From Streptantibioticus rubrisoli (GTDB taxonomy: Bacteria > Actinomycetota > Actinomycetes > Streptomycetales > Streptomycetaceae), in the NCBI RefSeq assembly GCF_024436055.1, contig NZ_JANFNH010000006.1, positions 1-64,000 on the forward strand: 64,000 nucleotides of DNA. Reading direction: 5' to 3'. A model generated the notes under the pieces. It was not told the origin of the DNA. It searched no databases and saw only the letters and a list, made by a program, of their open reading frames with translations. Shown in pieces: positions 38,077-46,854 of the stretch. How positions within the stretch are numbered: position 1 is the stretch's first letter; every line of letters begins with the position of its first letter. A program made the position numbers and the translations under genes.

Positions 38077-40203
38077 TCACGCCGCGCCGTCGGATCCGGC
38101 GCCCGGCGAGCGGTGCCACGCCCACTCGGTGCACCCCTCGGCGGCCTGGCCCTGCGGCCAGCGGGCCAGCGCGGAGAGGTTCGCGGCCTCCGACTCCAGC
38201 CACTCACCGGCCTGTTGGGCGCTGGTGAACAGCGCGGCGGCACTGCGCGGCACGGGCAGGCAGGCGCGTACCGCGGCCGCGGTGCGCGAGGCGTACCAGC
38301 ACAGCAGGCGGGCGCGGGCGGCCCGTAGCTGCGCCGGGTCGTCCTCGGCCCTGGCCCGCTCCACCGCGTAGTCGCGCAGCAGTCCGGGCAGCCGCAGTCG
38401 GCCGTGGGTGGTCCTGGTGACCAGATGGGCGGCGGCCAGCCGCTGGGCGTGCCCGGTGGCCTCCTCCACCGGCAGGTCGGCGAGCGCGGCCGCCGCCTCC
38501 GCGCCGGTCTCCGGCAGGTCGGCGGCCCCCAGCAGCCGGAACAGCCGCCTGGCGGGGGCGGGCAGGGCCCGGTAGGAGTGCCCGAAGGCGGTGCGCACCG
38601 CGCAGCCGCCGCCGTCCGCCGAGCCGCCGATGCCGCCGCCCAGCGAGAGCAGGGCGAGCCGGTCGCCGGTGCGCAGCCGGTTGGCGTAGGCGCGGAAGGA
38701 CGCGAAGCGGTGGCTCGCCAGGTTCGCCGCGGCCGCGCACAGGGCGAGCGGCAAGTGCCCGCACTCGGCGGCGAGTTCGGCCGCCGCCTCCTGCTCCGCG
38801 GCGACCCGGTCGCGGCCGACGATCTGGCCCAGCAGTTCCAGCGCGGCATCCGGTTCCAGGCAGTCCAGCGGCATCCGGTGCGCGCCGTGGAAGGCGGTCA
38901 GCTCGCACAGTTCGGTACGCGCGGTGACCAGCACCGCGCAGCCCGGTTCGCCCGGCAGCAGCGGGGTGACCTGCGCCGGGTCGCTGGCGCCGTCCAGCAC
39001 CAGCAGCACCCGGCGTCCGGCGAGCCGGGCCCGCAGCAGTGAGGAGCGGGCCATCGCCCCGGGCGGTACACAGCCCTGGTCCTCCCCGGCGGGCAGCCCG
39101 GTGGCGTGCAGCGCGTCGGCGAGCAGGTCGTCCGGGTCGCGCGGGGTGCCGTCCGGCGCGGCGAGCGGCAGGAACACCTGCCCGTCGGGGAACCTGGCGG
39201 CCAGCCGGTGCGCGACCCGTACCGCCAGCGCGGTCTTGCCGCAGCCGGGCGCGCCACTGAGTACCACCACCGGTACCGTTCCGGCCGCCGTCGGGGTGCT
39301 GAGCAGCCGGACCGCCTGCTCCTCGGCGGCCTCGCGGCCCGCCAGTTCCGCCGGTCCGCAGGGCAGTTGCCTGGGCTCCGCCCAGGGCGCCTGGGCGGCC
39401 GGGCGGACCTGGGGTATTCGGTCGCGCGGCGGCGGCCACTCGATCTCGACGTCGTCCAGCAGGCACTGGTGCACCGCGCGTAGATCGGGGCCCGGCTCAA
39501 CGCCCAGTTCCGCATAGAGGAGTTGGGCGATGTCGTGGTACGTGGTGAGCGCCTCGGCCCGGCGGCCGCACTGGTACAGCGCGGTGATCAGCTGGCACCA
39601 GGGGCGTTCGCGCAGCGGGCGTTCGGCGACCACGCCGCGCAGCACCGACAGCGCGTTGGCGGCGGCGCCCTGCATCAGGTCCAGGTCGCACAGCCGCTCC
39701 ACGACGTGCAGCCGCTCGTCCTCCAGCGCGGGCGCCTCGTCGCGTTGCAGCGTCTCGCACGGCACGTCCTGCAGCGCCGCGCCGCGCCACAGGCTCAGCG
39801 ACTCGGTGAAGTTGCGGGCGGCCAGGGCGAGTTCGCCGCGGGCCAGGGCGCGCTCGGCGGTGGCGGTCAGGGAGCGGAAGCGGGTCAGGTCGACGGTGTC
39901 GTCGGGGGCGGTGAGCGCGTATCCGCCCGGCCCGCTGCGGATGAGCTGGTCGGTACCGGTGGCCTCGCGCAGCGTCCGGCGCAGCCGTGCGACGTACGCC
40001 TGTACGGCGTTGCGGGCGCCGCCAGGGGGTTCCCCGTCCCAGAGTCGCTTGATTAAACTCTCAACGGTCACCTCCTGGTTCGTCTGCAGCAGCAACAACG
40101 CCAGCACGGATCGCTGGCGCCCGGCTCCGAGCGGGATCTGCCGCGCGGCACACCGAATGTCCAGCGGCCCGAGCAGGCCGAAGTTCACAGCTTCTGTCGT
40201 CAT
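38077..40203 (-). CDS. SARP-type regulator with NB-ARC ATPase domain (AfsR-like, no TPR region)
   Basis: The protein (708 aa) has an OmpR-type winged helix (FGLLGPLDIRCAARQIPLGAGRQRSVLALLLLQ, residues 8-40, continuing to about 98). A bacterial transcriptional activation domain follows (about 105-250). The NB-ARC ATPase has Walker A GAPGCGKTA at 317-325 and Walker B RRVLLVLDGA near 405. After the ATPase come about 150 residues of helical winged-helix-like sequence. There is no long TPR array as in full-length AfsR (about 990 aa). SARPs activate antibiotic clusters, but no cluster is seen here, so it may act globally. The ATG at 40203 has GGGGAA upstream. The TGA stop is one base from the tricorn stop. 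Confidence 0.92.
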   Translation of the reverse strand: MTTEAVNFGLLGPLDIRCAARQIPLGAGRQRSVLALLLLQTNQEVTVESLIKRLWDGEPPGGARNAVQAYVARLRRTLREATGTDQLIRSGPGGYALTAPDDTVDLTRFRSLTATAERALARGELALAARNFTESLSLWRGAALQDVPCETLQRDEAPALEDERLHVVERLCDLDLMQGAAANALSVLRGVVAERPLRERPWCQLITALYQCGRRAEALTTYHDIAQLLYAELGVEPGPDLRAVHQCLLDDVEIEWPPPRDRIPQVRPAAQAPWAEPRQLPCGPAELAGREAAEEQAVRLLSTPTAAGTVPVVVLSGAPGCGKTALAVRVAHRLAARFPDGQVFLPLAAPDGTPRDPDDLLADALHATGLPAGEDQGCVPPGAMARSSLLRARLAGRRVLLVLDGASDPAQVTPLLPGEPGCAVLVTARTELCELTAFHGAHRMPLDCLEPDAALELLGQIVGRDRVAAEQEAAAELAAECGHLPLALCAAAANLASHRFASFRAYANRLRTGDRLALLSLGGGIGGSADGGGCAVRTAFGHSYRALPAPARRLFRLLGAADLPETGAEAAAALADLPVEEATGHAQRLAAAHLVTRTTHGRLRLPGLLRDYAVERARAEDDPAQLRAARARLLCWYASRTAAAVRACLPVPRSAAALFTSAQQAGEWLESEAANLSALARWPQGQAAEGCTEWAWHRSPGAGSDGAA

Positions 40204-40502
40204 CCGATTCCCCACCGATGAGGTCCGCCTCCCCCCTGGCCTTAAGGGCATGGGGGTACCCCCCGGACCATCCTGCCTTGTGGTGATGCGGTGAAAACCT
40301 CGCCTTTTCCGCCAAGCACGGTGTCGGCACGGATCGGGGCACGGTCCCGGTACGGGTTGACGACTACGGAGCGTGTCAGGGTCGCGTCAGCCAGCAGTCA
40401 GCGGGGCGTCATGGCGGTGCGGCAGAGTGCGTGTTGCCGGATTCCCGCGGCGGCCATGCCTCCCGGCCGTGACGGGATATGACGGAGCGTCAGCCACGGT
40501 CT

Positions 40503-40543
40503 CCGCACGCGGTCGCCCTACCCGCGTCAGCGACCGCGTGCGG
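40503..40543. terminator. Perfect 14-bp hairpin
   Basis: CCGCACGCGGTCGC and GCGACCGCGTGCGG form a perfect stem with a 13-nt loop, 300 bp upstream of the SARP gene. It may be a terminator or the fold of a non-coding transcript. Confidence 0.5.
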
Positions 40544-40634
40544 GTGGTGGCGACGGCTCCGTCTCGTACCAGCGCCGGGCCTGCGGCCGCCGGCCCGACG
40601 ATCCGGCTGATTCCGGCAGGGCGGAATCAGAAAG

Positions 40635-40672
40635 GGAGAAGGGCGCGCCCGTGGGGGGACGCGCCCTTCTCC
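40635..40672. terminator. Strong terminator-like hairpin
   Basis: GGAGAAGGGCGCG and CGCGCCCTTCTCC form a perfect 13-bp stem with a 12-nt loop. It is a typical actinobacterial terminator. It lies 355 bp downstream of the SDR gene, too far to be an ordinary terminator for it. Confidence 0.7.
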
Positions 40673-40688
40673 GTATACGACGTATACG
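40672..40688. promoter_or_regulatory. Palindrome next to the hairpin
   Basis: CGTATAC-GAC-GTATACG is a perfect 7-bp inverted repeat adjoining the right arm of the hairpin at 40635-40672. A related-looking element, GTTACG-GTA-CGTAAC, lies at 40735-40749. They are operator-like; the binding protein is unknown. Confidence 0.4.
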
Positions 40689-41026
40689 ATCCGGCAGCCG
40701 AGCGGACGCCGGAACTCACGTCTCCCAGCGGCGAGTTACGGTACGTAACATCGCGGTTCCAAGGGGGAGCGGAGATTTTTACACTGGTTGGTGCGTGCTT
40801 CGCGAAGGATTTACTGTCTGTTCACCGACGGTCGACGGATGCTGTGGCTCCGGGCCCCGCCAGGGAGGGGTTTTGGGACTGGCGCTCCAATCCCCCGCGT
40901 TCCAGAGAGCCGCATCGTCGAAGCGGTGCGAGGGAATCCGCGGCGGGGAACAACCCCGGCGGCACGGACCGGGGTGCGCCGAATCGGCCGCAGCCGGGGC
41001 GGCGCACCCGCCCCGCGGGGCGGAGT

Positions 41027-41902
41027 TCAACGGCGTGAGCGGTGCGCCTCGTCCGCCTGGCCGCCGGGGCCGACCAGTCCCCTGCGGCCTGACGAGATGG
41101 CCAACCGCGCCGCCGCGCGGCGGACTTCGCGTTGCCCCACCGTCCCCACCAGCCCCGGCAGACAGCCCCGCACCGCCTGCATTCCGCGCAGCCACCACTG
41201 ACCGTACACATGCGGAGCCCGGCGTTCCACGCCAGCGGCGATGCGGTCGACGGCCGGGCCGAGCGGATAGGTGCGGTTGAGGGGCCAGGGCAGTCTGGCC
41301 CGCAGATCCCGTAGCACCGCGTCCTGGTCCGCGCCGCGCACCATGTCGGTGTCCGTCCAGCTGAGATAGCCGACTCCCACCTTGACGCCCTGGTGGCCCA
41401 CCTCGGCCCGCAGGCTGTGCGCGAACGCCTCGACGCCCGCCTTGCTGGCGCAGTACGCGGCCATCATCGGCGCCGGGGTCAGCGCCGCCAGCGACGCTAT
41501 CTGCAGGTAGTAGCCGCGCGAGGCCACCAGCGCGGGTAGGAACGCCCGTGCGGTGGCGACACTGCCCAGCAGGTTCACCTCGATGACCCGGTCGAACGAC
41601 ACCGGATCCGCGTCCAGGAACGGCCCTCCGGTGGCGATCCCCGCGTTGGCCACCACGACGTCCACCCGGCCGTAGCGCTCGACGATCTCCCCCGCCACCC
41701 GGGTCATCGTCTCGCCGTCGGTGACGTCCGCCTGCCACGCGGCGCCGTCCGGCCCCAAGTCGCCCGCCACCTTGGCCAGTTCGGCGGGCTCCAGCCCGAC
41801 CAGCGCCAGCCGCGCCCCGCGCGCCGCCAACGTGCGGGCCAGCAACGCTCCGACGCCACGCGCGGCACCGGTGACCACCACGACCTGTCCCCTGACCGTC
41901 AT
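41027..41902 (-). CDS. Short-chain dehydrogenase/reductase coupled to a BVMO
   Basis: This classical SDR (291 aa) has the cofactor motif TGAARGVG (residues 12-19), VVANAGIA, an Ile-Ala-Ser catalytic-serine region (YLQIASLAALTPAPMMAAYCASKAG) and the YCASK catalytic pair. It reduces or oxidises a carbonyl/alcohol using NAD(P). The ATG at 41902 overlaps the BVMO stop (ATGA), so the two are made together. SDR-BVMO pairs occur in actinobacteria and suggest sequential alcohol oxidation and Baeyer-Villiger oxygenation. The substrate cannot be told. Confidence 0.9.
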   Translation of the reverse strand: MTVRGQVVVVTGAARGVGALLARTLAARGARLALVGLEPAELAKVAGDLGPDGAAWQADVTDGETMTRVAGEIVERYGRVDVVVANAGIATGGPFLDADPVSFDRVIEVNLLGSVATARAFLPALVASRGYYLQIASLAALTPAPMMAAYCASKAGVEAFAHSLRAEVGHQGVKVGVGYLSWTDTDMVRGADQDAVLRDLRARLPWPLNRTYPLGPAVDRIAAGVERRAPHVYGQWWLRGMQAVRGCLPGLVGTVGQREVRRAAARLAISSGRRGLVGPGGQADEAHRSRR

Positions 41903-43392
41903 ACTCCCGCTCCCTTCGTAGCCGTCGGTACGCGCAGCAGCTCGTACTCCGCCAGCCGTACCTGCCGTGTGGCGCGCCGGAACTCGGCGGTGGTGCCGGG
42001 CCAGACCGTGGTGTTGCGGCCCGCCGAGTCGAGGTACCAGCTGACGCAGCCGCCGCTGTTCCACACCGTGCGGCCCATCCGCCGCTGCAACGCCTCGTTC
42101 CACGAGCGCACCGCCCGCGGCCGGGCGTCCAGCGCGGCGGCGCCGGTGCGGTCGAGGACGCGCAGGTAGTCGGCGACGTAGTTGAGCGTGGACTCGATCA
42201 TCAGGATCATCGAGCTGTTGCCGAGGCCGGTGTTGGGCCCGATGATCATCAGCAGGTTGGGGAAGCCGTCGACCGTGCTGCCGCGCAGCGCGGCCATCCC
42301 GTCCTTCCAGTGCTCGGCCAGCGTCCGCCCCTCCGCGCCGATCACCCGGTCCGCGATCGGCATGTCCGTGACGTGGAAGCCGGTGCCGAACACGATGGCG
42401 TCCACCTCGCGTTCGGTACCGTCGGCGGTGACCACGGTCGAGCCGCGCACCTCGGTGAGCGCGGAGGCGACCACCTCGGTGTTGGGCCGGGCGAGCGCCG
42501 GATAGTAGTCGTTGGACAGCAGTATGCGCTTGCAGCCGATGGTGTAGTCGGGGGTCAGCTTGGACCGCAGCAGCGGATCCCTGATCGCGCGGCGCATATG
42601 GGCCCTGGCGAGTTGCTCGGTGGCCTTCATCAGTTGCGGCCGTTTGGCGAACGCGCCGACCTGGAACTCCCTGATCAGCCAGAGCAGTCCACGGCGGGCC
42701 CGATGAGTGGCCGGGACCGTGTGATGCAGCCACTTCTCCACCGCGTTGATGCCCCGGTCCATGCGCGGCAGGACCCACGGCGGGGTGCGCTGCACGACCG
42801 TCAGCCGGCGCACCCAGGGCTGGATGGACGGCACGATCTGAATGGCGGAGGCGCCGGTGCCGACCACGGCGACCCGCTTGCCGTCGAGCTCGAACCCGTG
42901 GTCCCAGCGCGCGGAGTGGAAGACCCGGCCGGGGAAGTCGCGCAGTCCGGGGATGTCCGGGACCTTGGGGTCGGACAGCGGCCCGGTGGCGGATATCAGC
43001 ACGTCGGCGGTGCGCTCACCGCTGGCGGTGAGCAGTTCCCAGTGCGCCGCCTCGCGGTTCCAACGGGCCCGCAGCACCTCGGAGTTGAACCGCAGGTGCG
43101 GGCGGAGCCCGAAGGTGTCGGTGACCCGCTCCAGGTAGTCGCGGATGTGCGGCTGCCCGGAGAAGGTGCGCGGCCAGGCGGCGTTGGGCGCGAAGGAGAA
43201 CGAGTACAGGTGCGACGGTACGTCGCACGCGCACCCCGGATAGTCGTTGTCCCGCCAGGTGCCACCGACCGCGTCGGCCCGCTCCAGGATGACGAAGTCG
43301 GTGACGCCCTCGCGGCGCAGCCGCACCCCCGCCCCCAGCCCGCCGAAGCCGGATCCGATCACCGCCACCCGAGTGTGCTCGCGCTCGGCCAT
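41899..43392 (-). CDS. Flavin-containing Baeyer-Villiger-type monooxygenase
   Basis: The protein (497 aa) has the FAD motif GSGFGGLG at residues 13-20, the active-site segment GGTWRDNDYPGCACDVPSHLYSFSF and the BVMO fingerprint FPGRVFHSARW (F153-W163, matching FxGxxxHxxxW). The NADPH motif GTGASAIQ lies near 177, with FGTGFH near the C-terminal third. It inserts oxygen next to a ketone, using NADPH and O2. The start is at 43392. It is first of the BVMO-SDR operon. Substrate unknown (steroid-like, cyclic or long-chain ketones are all possible). Confidence 0.92.
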   Translation of the reverse strand: MAEREHTRVAVIGSGFGGLGAGVRLRREGVTDFVILERADAVGGTWRDNDYPGCACDVPSHLYSFSFAPNAAWPRTFSGQPHIRDYLERVTDTFGLRPHLRFNSEVLRARWNREAAHWELLTASGERTADVLISATGPLSDPKVPDIPGLRDFPGRVFHSARWDHGFELDGKRVAVVGTGASAIQIVPSIQPWVRRLTVVQRTPPWVLPRMDRGINAVEKWLHHTVPATHRARRGLLWLIREFQVGAFAKRPQLMKATEQLARAHMRRAIRDPLLRSKLTPDYTIGCKRILLSNDYYPALARPNTEVVASALTEVRGSTVVTADGTEREVDAIVFGTGFHVTDMPIADRVIGAEGRTLAEHWKDGMAALRGSTVDGFPNLLMIIGPNTGLGNSSMILMIESTLNYVADYLRVLDRTGAAALDARPRAVRSWNEALQRRMGRTVWNSGGCVSWYLDSAGRNTTVWPGTTAEFRRATRQVRLAEYELLRVPTATKGAGV

Positions 43393-43509
43393 GCCGCTGC
43401 CTCCTGCCCGTACCGGTCACCCGCCCACCGCATCGCGCCAGCAATCACTGGCACAGTTCGGAGGGTAGAGCAGTCGCGTTACCGGCGGTAGGGGTCGGTG
43501 CGCACCGGA

Positions 43510-44373
43510 TCAGCCACGGCCGTGCCGCTGCCGGGGCAGCGCGTGCCGCGGCGGGTTGGTGAGGGTGATCTGACGGACCAGCTGGTGGAACGAGACCAGC
43601 GCGGTCACCGGCGGCAGCCCGGCAACCGCCATGCCCAGCACGGTCCTTGGCGCATGGGCCACGCACAGGTACACCGCGATGGCGGAGAACATGACCACCA
43701 CCGCCCAGGAGTGCCCGGCGCGGCGCCGGTGCACGGCGGCCCGCAGGATCGACAGCGAGCCGACCATCCACGGCCCGTACACCAGCAGCGGCCACAGGGC
43801 GACGACCCCCTCGGGGGCGTCGGGGGATGCGAGACGGCGCAGCGGATCGTAGGAGATGACTCCTCCCAGAACACTCAACATGGCGACGATCGCGGCCGTG
43901 GCCGCGGCGATGACGAGGCTGAACACCCTCAGCCAGGGGAACGGTTTGGGGCACTTGGCCCGGAGCTGCTGGACCAGCCGGATCAGCCGACCGGGCCGCC
44001 GACGGGCGCCCCGCTGCCGGGGGATGACCGGCGGCGGCTCGTCGTAGTCGTCGTCCAGCTCGGGATCGCCGCCCTCGTCGGCCGCGGACTGCTCCAGGAG
44101 CTGGGCGAGACCGGCGTCGAAGTCCCAGTTGCCGTCGAGGACTTGGTCCTGCCCGTCCAGTGTCTCGGGGGCGAAGTACGGCGCCTCGAAGGAGGTTTCG
44201 GGTGCCGCGTACGGTGCCTCGAAGGACGGCTCGTAACCGGCCTGGTAGACGGGTTCGTCGTGCGGCATCCGGTACGTGGAGGCGGCGCCGTAGCCGGGCG
44301 GCACGCCGTACGAGACACCGTACGGGTTGCCGTACGTGGTGTCGTGGGCCGTCCCGTACGACACCTCTGCCAT
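43510..44373 (-). CDS. DUF2637 membrane protein with a Tyr/Pro-rich N-terminus
   Basis: The protein (287 aa) has a disordered, repetitive N-terminal half (PYGVSYGVPPGYG, EAPYAAPETSFEAPYFAPET). Acidic residues and a basic stretch (RQRGARRRPGRLIRLVQQLRAK) follow. The C-terminal half has four transmembrane helices (about 155-178, 195-215, 222-240, 246-268) of the DUF2637 type found widely in Streptomyces. The ATG at 44373 has GAGGG upstream. A small conserved-looking gene lies 35 bp upstream on the same strand. No function is known. Confidence 0.85.
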   Translation of the reverse strand: MAEVSYGTAHDTTYGNPYGVSYGVPPGYGAASTYRMPHDEPVYQAGYEPSFEAPYAAPETSFEAPYFAPETLDGQDQVLDGNWDFDAGLAQLLEQSAADEGGDPELDDDYDEPPPVIPRQRGARRRPGRLIRLVQQLRAKCPKPFPWLRVFSLVIAAATAAIVAMLSVLGGVISYDPLRRLASPDAPEGVVALWPLLVYGPWMVGSLSILRAAVHRRRAGHSWAVVVMFSAIAVYLCVAHAPRTVLGMAVAGLPPVTALVSFHQLVRQITLTNPPRHALPRQRHGRG

Positions 44374-44408
44374 GTCCCAACCCTCACCGGGGGCGGCCCG
44401 GTACCCCC

Positions 44409-44615
44409 TCACGGGCGCCCACCCGGCACCGCGCCGTACCGGCGGACGAACTCGCCCTGCAGCCCGTCCAGCACCCCGAACAACTCCTCCAGCAGATCGG
44501 CGCTGTGCTCGTAGTCCACCGCGCCGGGCAGGCCCCATCCCCCGTAGCGAAGAGACGCCTCTACCCTCTCGTCGCGGCGACTGGCCGCTGTGCCCCGCAG
44601 GCAATCTGTCGTCAC
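44409..44615 (-). CDS. Small hypothetical protein upstream of the DUF2637 gene
   Basis: The protein (68 aa from the GTG at 44615) has a well-ordered C-terminal part, SLRYGGWGLPGAVDYEHSADLLEELFGVLDGLQGEFVRRYG, with amphipathic helices and balanced composition unlike the shadow frames around it. The frame is open up to 44687. I prefer the GTG at 44615, although the ribosome site is weak (GGTGGG). It is probably co-transcribed with the DUF2637 gene. Function unknown. Confidence 0.6.
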   Translation of the reverse strand: MTTDCLRGTAASRRDERVEASLRYGGWGLPGAVDYEHSADLLEELFGVLDGLQGEFVRRYGAVPGGRP

Positions 44616-44731
44616 GCACCCACCAACGAGGAAGCGTATGCGGGGATTTGGACCACCTGAGTGAATTGTCCAACCCGTCGCCCTCACGCACTCCGATAAC
44701 CAGACCGCGAACCCGTGCGGGCGGCCGGACG

Positions 44732-44737
44732 TAAGCT
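44732..44737 (+). promoter_or_regulatory. -10 box of a leaderless MerR gene
   Basis: TAAGCT lies exactly 7 nt before the GTG start at 44745. This is the spacing expected when transcription starts at the first base of the start codon. No Shine-Dalgarno sequence is present. Confidence 0.55.
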
Positions 44738-44744
44738 GGCCGAC

Positions 44745-45506
44745 GTGCAGGAGTCACCGGGGCGGCGGGCCGCAGCTGAGTACCGGATGCCGGAGCTGGC
44801 CGAGCTGGCCGGGATCAGCGTGCGGACGCTGCGCTTCTACCGGGAGCGCAAGCTGCTGCCGCCGCCGCGCCGGGAGGGGCGGATCGCCTGGTACTCCGAG
44901 GCCCATCTGACCCGGCTGCGCACCATCGCCGCGCTGCTGGAGCGCGGTCACACCCTGGGGGGCATCGCGGAACTGCTGGCCGCCTGGGAGAACGGCCGGG
45001 ACGTGGGCGAACTGCTCGGCCTGGAGAACGCCATCGCCGCGCCCTGGTCGCAGGAGACCCCGGTGCGGCTCACCCCCGGCGAGCTGGCCGACTCCTTCGG
45101 CGCCGAGGTCACCGCGGACCACCTCGCCAGCGCGGTGGAGCTGGGCTACGTCAGCGTGGACGGCGAGCATGTCACGCACATCAGCCGCCGACTGCTGGAC
45201 GCCTCCGCCGCGCTGGTCCGCGAAGGGGTGCCGCTGTCCGCGGTGCTGGCGGCGGGCCGCGAGGTGCGGGCGCATGTCGACGCGCTGGCCGACCTGTTCA
45301 CCGTGCTGGTCCGCCGACACGTCATCGACCCGGTCGCGGAGGGCTGCGAGGGGCTGCCGCCCGGCGGGGCGGCCCGGCTGGCCGAAGCGCTGGACCGGCT
45401 GCGGCCGTTGGCGAAGAACGTGGTGGACGCCGAACTGTCGATGGCCATGGACCGCAGGGTGCGCGCCGAACTCGACGACTGGCTGCGCCAGCACAACAGG
45501 CCCTGA
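44745..45506 (+). CDS. MerR-family transcriptional regulator
   Basis: The protein (253 aa) has a MerR winged helix at residues 16-85 (YRMPELAELAGISVRTLRFYRERKLLPPPRREGRIAWYSEAHLTRLRTIAALLERGHTLGGIAELL). A long C-terminal domain of about 160 residues has no metal-binding Cys, so it probably senses an organic ligand. The GTG at 44745 is likely leaderless. It is divergent from the small gene and DUF2637 gene and convergent with the GT87 gene, whose end is 3 bp away. Target unknown. Confidence 0.92.
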   Translation: MQESPGRRAAAEYRMPELAELAGISVRTLRFYRERKLLPPPRREGRIAWYSEAHLTRLRTIAALLERGHTLGGIAELLAAWENGRDVGELLGLENAIAAPWSQETPVRLTPGELADSFGAEVTADHLASAVELGYVSVDGEHVTHISRRLLDASAALVREGVPLSAVLAAGREVRAHVDALADLFTVLVRRHVIDPVAEGCEGLPPGGAARLAEALDRLRPLAKNVVDAELSMAMDRRVRAELDDWLRQHNRP

Positions 45507-45509
45507 CCG

Positions 45510-46805
45510 TCAGGCGGTTACCCGCTCCGCGCGCCTGGGTTCCGCCACCGGGATCCGCGGCGGCGCGGTGCTGCGCCACAGTCGGCGGCACGCCGACACG
45601 CTCGCCGCCAGCAGCAGCCCGTTCCTCACCAGCAGCACCGCGATGCCCGGCAGATTGCTGCGCACCACCGGCCCGAAGCCGATCGGGAACTCCAGCACCG
45701 TGAACACGCACGCCACCAGCACCAGCCCGATCGGCAACCGCTGTGCCGTGTGCCGGTGTGCCAGGCACAGCCCGCCGAGGCCGAGCAGCCAGATCAGGTA
45801 CTGCGGGCTGAGCACCCGGCTGGTGACGATGAAGACCAGCACCGCGGTGAACGCCGCGTCGTACAGCACCGCGTGGTCGAACGCGCGGGCCTTCAGCCGC
45901 CACCACACCAGCCAGCCGAACGCCAGCACGGACGCGGCCAGCACCAGCTCGCTCATGGTGCGCACATACGGGCCGAGGAACTCGAAGGAGCCGTAGTGCA
46001 GCCGCGAGGTGCCGGACCACAGCCCGAGGTAGCGCGCGAGGTGGAAGGGCAGCGCGCCCAACGACTCGATCTCGATGCCGCGTTGCCGCTGCTCGGTGAG
46101 GAACGCGAAGGCGTCCCGGGTGAACACCGCGAACACCACCCCGAGCGCGGCCACCGTGGCCACCGCGGACAGCCACACCCGGCGGGCGGCCCGGCCGCCC
46201 GCCACCCCGGCCAGCACCAGCACCGGCCACACCTTGACCATCGCGCCGATCCCGGCCAGCACCCCGGCGACCCGCGGATGACGGGCGACGGCCAGCAGCG
46301 CGGCCACCGCGACCGCGGTCGCCATCACGTCGTAGCGGGCCAGCGCGATCGGCCCGAGCACCGCCACCCCGGCGATCCACAGCCACGCCCCGTCCAGCCG
46401 TCCGCCGGGGGCCCGGGCGGTGCGCAGCAGCAGGGCGAAGACCACCGCGTCGGCGGCGCAGGCCAGCAGGTAGAAGGCGGACGCGTAGGACAGGAACGGC
46501 AGCAGGGCCGGGGCGAGGAAGGCGGCCGCCGCCGCGGGCGGGTACTGCCAGGTGGTGTCACCCACCGGGAAGCCGCCGCTCAGCAGGTGCGCGTACCAAC
46601 CGTGGTAGATGACGGCCACGTCCGGCCGTACGTCATCGCCGGGGTACCGCCAGACGCCGAACAGCGCGAGCAGCAGCACGGCCCGGGTCACCGCCCAGGC
46701 GAACACCGCCCATCTCGTTCTGCGCCACCACACAGCTCTCAGGCCTCTCCGCCGCCCGCCGCCGCGGGGAAGACTGTCGGTACCGGCCCACCTTGAGATG
46801 ACCAT
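45510..46805 (-). CDS. GT87-family polyprenol-dependent glycosyltransferase
   Basis: This integral membrane protein (431 aa) has about 10 helices and a GT87 (DUF2029) pattern. There is an Asp-containing first loop (YPGDDVRPDVAVIYHGWYAHLLSGGFPVGDTTWQYPP), ALARYDVMATAVAVAALLAVARHPRVAGVLAGIGAMVKVWPVLVL and SRVLSPQYLIWLLGL. GT87 enzymes such as PimE use polyprenyl-phosphate mannose to glycosylate lipids or glycans. The mannose donor would be the same kind used by Pmt. The start is at 46805. It follows the MarP-like gene on the same strand after 49 bp. The acceptor is unknown. Confidence 0.88.
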   Translation of the reverse strand: MVISRWAGTDSLPRGGGRRRGLRAVWWRRTRWAVFAWAVTRAVLLLALFGVWRYPGDDVRPDVAVIYHGWYAHLLSGGFPVGDTTWQYPPAAAAAFLAPALLPFLSYASAFYLLACAADAVVFALLLRTARAPGGRLDGAWLWIAGVAVLGPIALARYDVMATAVAVAALLAVARHPRVAGVLAGIGAMVKVWPVLVLAGVAGGRAARRVWLSAVATVAALGVVFAVFTRDAFAFLTEQRQRGIEIESLGALPFHLARYLGLWSGTSRLHYGSFEFLGPYVRTMSELVLAASVLAFGWLVWWRLKARAFDHAVLYDAAFTAVLVFIVTSRVLSPQYLIWLLGLGGLCLAHRHTAQRLPIGLVLVACVFTVLEFPIGFGPVVRSNLPGIAVLLVRNGLLLAASVSACRRLWRSTAPPRIPVAEPRRAERVTA

Positions 46806-46854
46806 ACGATGAACGGCGGTCGACGGCGCGTCAATGACACCGTCCGGGTGAGCG

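Larger units (their letters stand above)
40204..41026. other. Long structured intergenic region upstream of the SARP gene
   Basis: These 823 bp lie between the SARP start and the end of the SDR gene. No open frame has family character. The region is rich in secondary structure: two strong hairpins (40503-40543, 40635-40672) and three short palindromes (40672-40688, 40735-40749, 40798-40807). There is also an AT-rich stretch at 40771-40830. It may hold the SARP promoter, the terminator of the BVMO-SDR operon and possibly a small RNA. Confidence 0.55.

Noticed and set aside
40373-41038. 221-codon plus-strand open frame between the SARP and SDR genes
   Set aside because: It crosses two strong hairpins and palindromes and has low-complexity Arg/Pro/Gly composition with no recognisable motif.
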